Program-made: the position numbers and the translations under genes
Shown here: positions 6,193 to 11,238 of the stretch, piece after piece
Numbering within the stretch: position 1 is the stretch's first letter
Layout: each line of letters opens with the position of its first letter
Notes under the pieces: model-generated
Seen by the model: the letters and a program-made list of their open reading frames with translations, nothing else
The model's database searches: none
What the model was told of the DNA's origin: nothing
Assembly (NCBI GenBank): GCA_025363795.1
Contig: JANYLE010000324.1
Span: forward strand, 1 to 11,238
Length of the DNA stretch: 11,238 nt
Origin: Mariniphaga sp.
Lineage (GTDB): Bacteria; Bacteroidota; Bacteroidia; Bacteroidales; Prolixibacteraceae
Reading direction: 5' to 3'

Positions 6193-7968
6193 TTATAATG
6201 GTGCGCATTGTGTTATCAGCCACTTCAATACTGTTGGTTTTAATCGTGGACCTAATTCTGAGATAACCCTTGCATGATAAGTATTTAGCCAGTTCAACTC
6301 TTCGCTGGTCAGTAATTGTTTGTTCACAAGTTTTCTGTCGATTGGACACAGCGTAAGGGTATCGAATGAAAGGAAGTTGCCTAAATCTGTTTGCGATTCA
6401 ACCCTGCAGACAATGACATTTTCAACCCGGATACCATATTCATCTTTGCGGTATAGCCCCGGTTCATCCGATAAAATCTGACCTGCACGTATTGGTTCCG
6501 CATTATATTCCTGACGAATTGCCATAGGTCCTTCGTGAACTGATAAATAATGACCTACACCGTGCCCCGTTCCGTGTCCATAGTTCAATCCATTCTCCCA
6601 TAATGCTTTGCGGGCAAGAATGTCAAGCGAATAACCTTTTGTGTTTTCCGGAAAAATAGCCTTCGCAAGCTGAATTGTACCTTTAAGAACAAGTGTGAAG
6701 TCGGTTTGCTGCTTTAGACTAACAATTCCCGTTGCAATGGTCCTTGTGATATCAGTTGTCCCGTCAAGATACTGACCCCCGGTGTCAAAAAGAAGAATCC
6801 CATCAGGAAGTATTTCAACATCCGATTCTGGAGTCGCGCTGTAATGTACGATTGCACCGTGCGATCCGAACCCAACAATCGGACAAAAACTTTCGCCCAT
6901 AAAATGAGCCTGTTCAGCGCGGAACACACGGAGCTCCTCCGCAAAGGAAAGTTCTGTAATTCGCTCTTTCTCAAAGTTTTCTTCAAACCAATACAGGAAA
7001 TTGACCAATGCAACGCCATCCCGGACATGCGCTTCTCTCATTCCAGCAATCTCAACTTTATTTTTGACTGACTTTAAAAGCGTAGGAACCGACAGTCCAT
7101 TAATCACTTCGCATCTTTTTGTAACTGCACTGTAAATAAGCGAATTGGTTCGGTCAGGATCGAGATAAAACCGTCGAGAATTTAACTTTTCTAAAAATGA
7201 AAGTATTGATTCATAACTTGTTACACGGACCCCTTCCCTTTCCAGATCACTTTTAAGCTTTGGTGACACCTTTGTATCTTCAACAAAAAGAATAGCTTGT
7301 TGGAGATCGACATAACCATATCCGGGAAAAACAGGATTATAACTTATATCGTTTCCTCTGAGATTAAAACTCCAGGCCAGATCATCCAATTGGCAGATCA
7401 GCGTGGCTTCAGCCTGGCTTTCAGCAAGCCTATTTCTGATTTGCGCAAGCTTTTCAGCACGGCTAATACCCGCAAAAAGTACAGGATAGTCCGCTACGGG
7501 TGATTGAGGAAATGCTGGTCTGTTTTCCCAGATTACTGATACCAGATCCATATCCAACGCTAAAGTGATGCCATTCGCACCCAGTTTCTGCTTAAGTGTA
7601 TCCGCATCAGCAGCAGAAATGGTTAATCCGTCCAGTGCTACAATACTCCCCGGTTTAAGTTCCTGCACAAGCCACTTGTCAACAGTAATGGTATCAACCT
7701 GCCGGTCCTTAATCATTTCGATTCCCGAACCAGTCAACTGTGTTTCCGCCTGAATAAAATACCGCGAATCCGTCCAAAGAGCTGCATGCTCAAGTGTAAT
7801 TGCGACTTTTCCATAAGAACCGGTAAATCCACTGATCCACTCGCGGGTTCTCCATGCTTCGGGAACGTATTCGCTCAAATGGGGATCTGTTCCATGGATC
7901 AAATAAGCGTCAATCCCTTTTTCCTTCATTAAACCTCGAAGTAATGTAATGCGATCGATAACTTTCAT
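6193..7968 (-). CDS. pepP: Xaa-Pro aminopeptidase (aminopeptidase P, peptidase family M24B)
   Basis: The enzyme removes an N-terminal residue preceding proline, using two metal ions, probably in the cytoplasm (no signal peptide). The 591 residues fit the long three-domain form, like eukaryotic cytosolic aminopeptidase P: two creatinase-like N-terminal domains (about 5-140 and 160-300), then the pita-bread catalytic domain and a C-terminal extension. Metal ligands are all present with the spacing expected for the family: Asp395 (LLFDTGG), Asp406 (GTTDITRT), His469 (GTGHGVGH), Glu502 (SDEPGLY) and Glu516 (IRVENVI). His375 in IVHYSA is the likely proton shuttle. It lies 20 bases after the NUDIX gene and 17 bases before the barrel protein gene, so it is an operon member. 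The symbol is used loosely, because E. coli PepP is a shorter protein. Confidence 0.93.
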   Translation of the reverse strand: MKVIDRITLLRGLMKEKGIDAYLIHGTDPHLSEYVPEAWRTREWISGFTGSYGKVAITLEHAALWTDSRYFIQAETQLTGSGIEMIKDRQVDTITVDKWLVQELKPGSIVALDGLTISAADADTLKQKLGANGITLALDMDLVSVIWENRPAFPQSPVADYPVLFAGISRAEKLAQIRNRLAESQAEATLICQLDDLAWSFNLRGNDISYNPVFPGYGYVDLQQAILFVEDTKVSPKLKSDLEREGVRVTSYESILSFLEKLNSRRFYLDPDRTNSLIYSAVTKRCEVINGLSVPTLLKSVKNKVEIAGMREAHVRDGVALVNFLYWFEENFEKERITELSFAEELRVFRAEQAHFMGESFCPIVGFGSHGAIVHYSATPESDVEILPDGILLFDTGGQYLDGTTDITRTIATGIVSLKQQTDFTLVLKGTIQLAKAIFPENTKGYSLDILARKALWENGLNYGHGTGHGVGHYLSVHEGPMAIRQEYNAEPIRAGQILSDEPGLYRKDEYGIRVENVIVCRVESQTDLGNFLSFDTLTLCPIDRKLVNKQLLTSEELNWLNTYHARVISELGPRLKPTVLKWLITQCAPL

Positions 7969-7988
7969 TTACAATAATTTAAAAAATA

Positions 7989-8528
7989 TTAATATAGATA
8001 TCGTTTTATGTATTGATTGATAATATTGACCATGCTTTGAGAGCACAGTTCCTTCATATTTATTTCTTTTGGGAAGAAATATTCAATTGATGATACGTCA
8101 TCAGCCGGAAGAATAGCCTCCAGATTATCTACAGTGCAAATAAATGCCATATCGACAGTAAAGACAGAAAACCCGGAGAATACATATTCGTTGGGAAAGG
8201 AAGCCAGATATTCAGCTTTTGTAACATTGACACCCAATTCTTCTTTAATTTCCCGCACCAACGCATCTTCGGCACTCTCCATCGGTTCAACAAATCCTCC
8301 GGGAAGATCGAGCATTCCCTTGGCCGGTTCGACGGCACGTCGGGCAAGCATCAGCTTTCCCTCTTTATTAAAAATCAGACATGCCACGGCTGCCGAATTG
8401 TTTAGATAGTAATTAAAATGACACTCTTCGCAGTTGAATGAACGCCCTTTATCATTGGTTTTGAACTTCTTGCTTCCGCACCGCGGACAATATTTAATAA
8501 CCTCCTCCGGATGAGTTTTAACAATCAT
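7989..8528 (-). CDS. NUDIX hydrolase with N-terminal zinc ribbon
   Basis: This cytoplasmic pyrophosphohydrolase acts on nucleoside diphosphates linked to another group. The 179 residues begin with a zinc ribbon (Cys14, Cys17, Cys33, Cys36), as in the NADH-pyrophosphatase-like branch of the family. The NUDIX box runs from Gly78 to Val100 and satisfies GX5EX7REUXEEXGU, with Glu84, Arg92, Glu93, Glu96 and Glu97 all present, so it should be active. It is shorter than true NudC and lacks NudC's extra N-terminal domain, so NAD(H) decapping cannot be assumed. The substrate is unknown. It is the first intact gene of the three-gene operon. The preceding 45-codon frame overlaps its start by 11 bases, so it may be translated by coupling from that stump. 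Confidence 0.9.
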   Translation of the reverse strand: MIVKTHPEEVIKYCPRCGSKKFKTNDKGRSFNCEECHFNYYLNNSAAVACLIFNKEGKLMLARRAVEPAKGMLDLPGGFVEPMESAEDALVREIKEELGVNVTKAEYLASFPNEYVFSGFSVFTVDMAFICTVDNLEAILPADDVSSIEYFFPKEINMKELCSQSMVNIINQYIKRYLY

Positions 8529-8655
8529 ATTTTAATCTTTTTAAGCAGTACCTATTACTCAGGGCACCACCTGGCCATAATTTGATAACATACTGCGCAA
8601 CTGTCAATTGCAATACAGACATTGTGAACAGCATAAGAAATATTTTTCGTTTCAT
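8518..8655 (-). pseudogene. Stump of a secreted alpha/beta-hydrolase (esterase) gene
   Basis: A 45-codon frame starts at ATG 8653-8655 and stops at 8518-8520, overlapping the NUDIX start. Residues 1-20 are a good signal peptide: KRK, then a hydrophobic stretch, with a cut at TVA|Q. Residues 23-35 read VIKLWPGGALSNR. From memory, secreted Bacteroidota esterases of the acetyl-xylan/feruloyl type begin their mature part with a very similar motif (LWPxGAPxSNG). The resemblance stops at residue 35, and the last ten codons are unrelated to such proteins. The simplest reading is that a deletion removed the rest of the esterase gene and brought its front end and promoter next to the NUDIX gene. Alternatively it is a small secreted peptide or a chance frame. 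Confidence 0.5.
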
Positions 8656-8669
8656 ATTTCGATCTATTT

Positions 8670-8701
8670 ACCAATTAACGAATGTCGTTTTATGTTCCAA
8701 A
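8670..8701 (-). promoter_or_regulatory. Possible promoter for the NUDIX-aminopeptidase-barrel operon
   Basis: On the minus strand TTTG (8701-8698) is followed after exactly 20 bases by TAATTGGT (8677-8670), against the Bacteroidota consensus TTTG-N19-21-TAnnTTTG. The -33 part is perfect but the -7 box has two mismatches. Transcription would begin near 8664, just before the esterase-stump start codon at 8655. Confidence 0.3.
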
Positions 8702-8886
8702 GAATATTTTACTTAATTCTACTTGTTTATGGATTAATGCACATAGTCCTTAACCCAATAAACTCTTCTGGCAATACCCTTTCCAGACAACCATATTAAA
8801 ACTTCTTTCGGATAAAAATAGAAAATATCGATGCTAATTTTACCTTTACTTTTTAAATTCGGATAAAGATGATCATTTTTTTCAGC

Positions 8887-8894
8887 TATTTTTG
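8887..8894 (+). promoter_or_regulatory. -7 box immediately before the exporter start codon
   Basis: TATTTTTG followed by CAGCC matches the Bacteroidota -7 consensus TAnnTTTG. The exporter's ATG begins at 8900, only five bases after the box, where transcription itself should start. The mRNA would then be leaderless or nearly so. No clear TTTG is present at the usual -33 distance. Confidence 0.4.
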
Positions 8895-8899
8895 CAGCC

Positions 8900-9532
8900 A
8901 TGAATTTTAGTTTGCTTTGGGAAGGTTTTATAATAGGCATTGCGGTATCGATTCCGCTTGGCCCTTTGGGTATGCTATGTATTAAGCGAACAGTCAACAA
9001 GAACTGGAAATCAGGATTTATATCAGGGTTAGGTATCGCAACATCTGACGTTTTTTATGCGATTATTGCAGGATTTAGCTTAACGATGATTATCGATTTT
9101 GTCAGAAGCTATGAAATCTATTTTAAGATATTTGGAGCGACCATGGTGGTGTTGCTCGGGCTTTATATTTTCATGTCAAACCCTGCGAAGGATATCCAAA
9201 AATTCAAACGAAAGGGGACTTCGTACCTTCAGGATTTTCTGACAGCTTTTCTTTTGACCATCTCCAATCCGCTTTCTGTTTTTATATTTATTGCAATATT
9301 TACAAGCTATAGTCTTGTACTTCAAATGTCTCAGCCACTTGAGTCTCTTTTGATTATTGGCGGACTTTTTGCCGGTGGTGCCTCGTGGTGGTTTATTCTT
9401 ACAGGTTTGGCCAATCTTTTCAAACATAAGCTGACCATAAATACTTTGTGGTGGGCAAACAAAATAATCGGGATGGGGGTCATCCTGATCGCTGTCGGTT
9501 TATTCATTTACCTCTTAATCCGGGATATTTAA
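8900..9532 (+). CDS. LysE/RhtB-family amino-acid exporter
   Basis: This is a 210-residue inner-membrane protein of the LysE superfamily, which exports amino acids or similar small molecules. About six hydrophobic segments are visible (roughly 8-28, 40-66, 75-93, 112-138, 146-172 and 186-207). Family hallmarks include the early PLGP (19-22), the conserved GLGIATSDVFYA (43-54) in the second segment, and NPL (123-125) in the fourth. The length is normal for the family. The substrate cannot be told from sequence. The start at 8900 places the first helix correctly and no upstream in-frame ATG is plausible. The gene converges on the thioesterase gene and shares the TTAA stop at 9529-9532. Confidence 0.88.
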   Translation: MNFSLLWEGFIIGIAVSIPLGPLGMLCIKRTVNKNWKSGFISGLGIATSDVFYAIIAGFSLTMIIDFVRSYEIYFKIFGATMVVLLGLYIFMSNPAKDIQKFKRKGTSYLQDFLTAFLLTISNPLSVFIFIAIFTSYSLVLQMSQPLESLLIIGGLFAGGASWWFILTGLANLFKHKLTINTLWWANKIIGMGVILIAVGLFIYLLIRDI

Positions 9533-9936
9533 ACCATCTTTTCGAGCAGAATCTTCGTGAATTCCTCGGGTGCACGACGTGGTTTTCCTGTCGCAGCATC
9601 AATAAATCCAAGTGTTACCTCCCCTTCGTTGATCAACTCTCCTTTTTCGTTATAGATTTCGGAATACAACCTGAACTTTACTTTGGGGATATCTTTAATA
9701 ATCGTCCTGATGGTCAGTACTTCATCGTAGAGTGCCGGTTTATGATAGACCGCAGTCAGTAACCTGACAGGAAGGATAATTCCACTCTCTTCAACCTCAC
9801 GATATGATTTCCAGACGATTCTGATCAGATCGGTTCGTCCGATCTCATAAAGTCTGGGATAATGACCATAGTACATCACTCCCATCCGGTCGGTATCACC
9901 ATAGCAAACGCGGTATTGTGTATCGTGACTCAGCAT
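9529..9936 (-). CDS. Hot-dog fold acyl-CoA thioesterase (4HBT/YbgC-like)
   Basis: A small cytoplasmic thioesterase of 135 residues, the usual length for the 4-hydroxybenzoyl-CoA thioesterase group. The N-terminal signature YGDTDRMGVMYYGHY (12-26) carries Asp16, equivalent by position to the catalytic Asp17 of the Pseudomonas enzyme, on the first strand before the long helix LYEIGRTDLIRIVW. The later strands (63-113) contain the expected EVLTIRT and KVKFRLYSEIYN segments. The acyl chain preferred is unknown. Similar proteins serve membrane or acyl-CoA housekeeping. Its minus-strand promoter box lies at 9975-9982. Its stop codon overlaps that of the exporter by four bases. Confidence 0.9.
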   Translation of the reverse strand: MLSHDTQYRVCYGDTDRMGVMYYGHYPRLYEIGRTDLIRIVWKSYREVEESGIILPVRLLTAVYHKPALYDEVLTIRTIIKDIPKVKFRLYSEIYNEKGELINEGEVTLGFIDAATGKPRRAPEEFTKILLEKMV

Positions 9937-9974
9937 ATGAAATAGATTAATTGATATGAATGTTATTAAGGCTG

Positions 9975-9982
9975 CAAAGTTA
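9975..9982 (-). promoter_or_regulatory. -7 box for the thioesterase gene
   Basis: The minus strand reads TAACTTTG followed by CAGCC, a perfect match to the Bacteroidota -7 consensus TAnnTTTG. It predicts transcription from about 9968 and a leader of about 30 bases before the ATG at 9936. The -33 element is not clear. Confidence 0.45.
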
Positions 9983-10188
9983 AAAAGTTTCTATTGTTAA
10001 TACATAGAAAGCAGGAATGGCCTCTTATAAGTATTCATAGGTGATATGACGCTGAGCATGTTAATTGCATCTACTTTGTTCTGTTGAAAGAGATCTGAAC
10101 TATATTTACCCTTTTGGATGATGGTCCGGTTAACTTAAACAGGCAATCAATTGAACCTGATTATTACAACGAATTCTTCCCGGTTGAA

Positions 10189-10218
10189 TTGTGCACCAAC
10201 ACAAATGCACTACATTTG
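10189..10218 (+). promoter_or_regulatory. Promoter for the DUF4062/ATPase gene
   Basis: TTG (10189-10191) is followed after 19 bases by TACATTTG (10211-10218), fitting the Bacteroidota pattern TTG-N19-TAnnTTTG. It is the best -33/-7 pair in the window. Transcription near 10225 gives a leader of about 22 bases before ATG 10247. The -7 box is part of an inverted pair, CAAATG (10202-10207) and CATTTG (10213-10218), which could let a protein cover the promoter. Confidence 0.5.
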
Positions 10219-10246
10219 GGGTAATGAATGAAAAACGATAACCCGG

Positions 10247-11238
10247 ATGAAGAAACTTAAAGTCTTTATTAGCAGCGCGCAAATGGAATTTGCCAACGAA
10301 CGGCAGAACCTTTTTGCTTATTTGCATAGTGATCCATTGTTAGGACTTTTTTTTGAGCCCTTTTTATTCGAGAACTTACCTGCTACTGACCAGCGGGTTG
10401 ATGAGGTTTATATAAATGAAGTGGCAAAGTGTAATATTTATATTGGATTGTTTGGTGCCAGTTATGGTTTTGAAGATGCTAAAGGCATTTCACCAACCGA
10501 ACATGAGTTCGACGAAGCAACGAGGCAGTACAAAACGCGGCTTATTTATGTTTTAGGTGGTCCAGATCTTCAACGCCATCCTAAAATGGCCAGGCTCATT
10601 CAAAAGGTTGGTATTGATGTAATCCGGAAGCATTTCAACACCGGCGACGAATTAAATTCCGGGGTTTATGCTTCATTGGTCAATTACCTGAAAGAAAAGG
10701 AAATCATTCGTACCGGTCCTTTTGATGCTGCTTTGAACGATTCTGCTACCATTGCTGATTTGGATCAGGATAAAATCCACGAATTTGTACGCATTGCGAA
10801 ATCTAAACGCGGTTTTCCGCTGCCAGTAGAATCGGCGCCGGAAACCATTTTGACACATTTAAATTTATTGACAAACAATCGGGTAAGTAACGCTGCCATT
10901 TTATTGTTTGGCAAACAACCGCAACGTTTTTTTATTACATCAGAAGTAAAGTGTGCTCATTTTCATGGCTTTGATGTTGTAAAGCCAATTCCAGCCTATC
11001 AGGTTTACAAGGGTGATGTATTTCAACTGGTTGATCAGGCAGTCGATTTCGTGTTGTCAAAGATTGATGCATCGGTTGGTACCCGGGATGAAAGTACACA
11101 AGTGCCGATTGATTATGAACTCCCCCGGGCTGCTGTTTCGGAAGCTATTGTAAACGCGATAGCCCATCGCGATTATACAAGTAATGGCAGTGTTCAGGTG
11201 ATGCTATTTAAAGATCGTCTGGAAATCTGGAACCCGGG
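10247..11238 (+). CDS. DUF4062 plus GHKL-ATPase (Schlafen/RecG-like regulator) protein, 3' end beyond window
   Basis: The first 330 residues are open with no stop. Residues 1-95 match DUF4062: KVFISSAQMEFANER (4-18), CNIYIGLFGASYGF (62-75) and SPTEHEFDEA (82-91). This domain is regarded as TIR-like and is often found at the front of predicted signalling or defence proteins. Residues about 160-285 resemble the middle part of the putative DNA-binding/ATP-dependent helicase RecG-related proteins (AILLFGKQPQRFF, 217-229). A GHKL ATPase follows: the N-box EAIVNAIAHRDY (299-310) and the start of the next motif DRLEIWNPG (323-331). The AlbA_2 domain usually found before this ATPase seems replaced by DUF4062. 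A C-terminal winged helix would be expected after the window. The role is unknown; regulation or phage defence are both possible. Frame and domain calls are firm. Confidence 0.85.
   Translation, partial: MKKLKVFISSAQMEFANERQNLFAYLHSDPLLGLFFEPFLFENLPATDQRVDEVYINEVAKCNIYIGLFGASYGFEDAKGISPTEHEFDEATRQYKTRLIYVLGGPDLQRHPKMARLIQKVGIDVIRKHFNTGDELNSGVYASLVNYLKEKEIIRTGPFDAALNDSATIADLDQDKIHEFVRIAKSKRGFPLPVESAPETILTHLNLLTNNRVSNAAILLFGKQPQRFFITSEVKCAHFHGFDVVKPIPAYQVYKGDVFQLVDQAVDFVLSKIDASVGTRDESTQVPIDYELPRAAVSEAIVNAIAHRDYTSNGSVQVMLFKDRLEIWNP

Larger units (their letters stand above)
8529..8899. other. Divergent intergenic region between the NUDIX operon and lysE-type gene
   Basis: These 371 bases hold the esterase stump (8518-8655, minus), a weak operon promoter (8670-8701, minus) and the exporter's -7 box (8887-8894, plus). 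In 8702-8886 I see no gene, repeat or hairpin that I can support; the sequence is AT-rich. Confidence 0.6.
9937..10246. other. Intergenic region before the DUF4062 gene
   Basis: These 310 bases separate divergent genes. They contain the thioesterase -7 box (9975-9982, minus) and a better promoter for the DUF4062 gene (10189-10218, plus). A five-codon frame (MNEKR) at 10224-10241 lies just upstream of the DUF4062 start, but nothing suggests it is used. Between 9990 and 10180 I see no gene or structured element. Confidence 0.6.

Noticed and set aside
8608..8799. Plus-strand frame with a hydrophobic stretch (YLILLVYGLMHIVL)
   Set aside because: It lies antisense to the esterase stump and operon promoter, in AT-rich DNA where hydrophobic frames arise by chance; no promoter box was noted for it.
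8734..9000. Minus-strand frame of 88 codons (55 from an inner ATG at 8901) overlapping the exporter start
   Set aside because: It overlaps the conserved first helix and PLGP motif of the exporter, and its inner ATG is only the complement of CATG at the exporter start. No family resemblance was seen.
9448..9762. Plus-strand frame running from the exporter end into the thioesterase gene
   Set aside because: It is a shadow of two well-supported genes in other frames.
10130..10327. Minus-strand frame across the start of the DUF4062 gene
   Set aside because: It is antisense to the DUF4062 signature and without recognisable features.

Overview
The window looks chromosomal and comes from a member of the Bacteroidota, probably class Bacteroidia. 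Four things point there: Shine-Dalgarno sequences are absent; several genes are preceded by the phylum-specific -7 box TAnnTTTG; one gene encodes a protein with a metallopeptidase domain, a TolB-like propeller and an outer-membrane barrel; and the helix-turn-helix gene is of a type common in that group. Genus cannot be read from the sequence. No rRNA, tRNA, CRISPR array, insertion sequence or complete mobile element is visible.

Left part (1-2255, minus strand). A helix-turn-helix regulator gene (1746-2255) is followed after about 100 bases by pyrK (856-1641) and pyrD (868 leftwards, cut by the window edge). PyrK and PyrD form the NAD-dependent dihydroorotate dehydrogenase of pyrimidine synthesis, and their reading frames overlap by 13 bases. 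A TATCTTTG box just upstream suggests that pyrKD has its own promoter.

Intergenic part (2256-3295). About 1 kb of very AT-rich sequence has no credible gene. It holds a dyad close to the regulator gene (2317-2331), a cluster of six ACAAATG heptamers on both strands, a 14-bp perfect palindrome, a 14-bp inverted repeat and, at its right end, a strong terminator (3214-3249). This is the least explained stretch of the window.

Middle part (3296-8655, minus strand). Three closely spaced genes form an operon: a zinc-ribbon NUDIX hydrolase, an M24B aminopeptidase P, and a 959-residue secreted HExxH / beta-propeller / outer-membrane-barrel protein, ending at the terminator. Overlapping the front of the NUDIX gene is a 45-codon frame that encodes a signal peptide plus the first residues typical of a secreted alpha/beta-hydrolase. 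It looks like the stump of a deleted esterase gene.

Right part (8900-11238). A LysE-type exporter gene (plus strand) and a hot-dog thioesterase gene (minus strand) converge and share one TTAA as both stop codons. After a 310-base gap with a good promoter, a plus-strand gene begins for a DUF4062 plus GHKL-ATPase (Schlafen/RecG-like regulator type) protein and runs off the window. It may mark the edge of an accessory or defence region.

Most of the window is ordinary housekeeping sequence. No clearly new system is contained within it. The best leads are the repeat-rich regulator-adjacent intergenic region, the esterase stump and the truncated DUF4062 gene.
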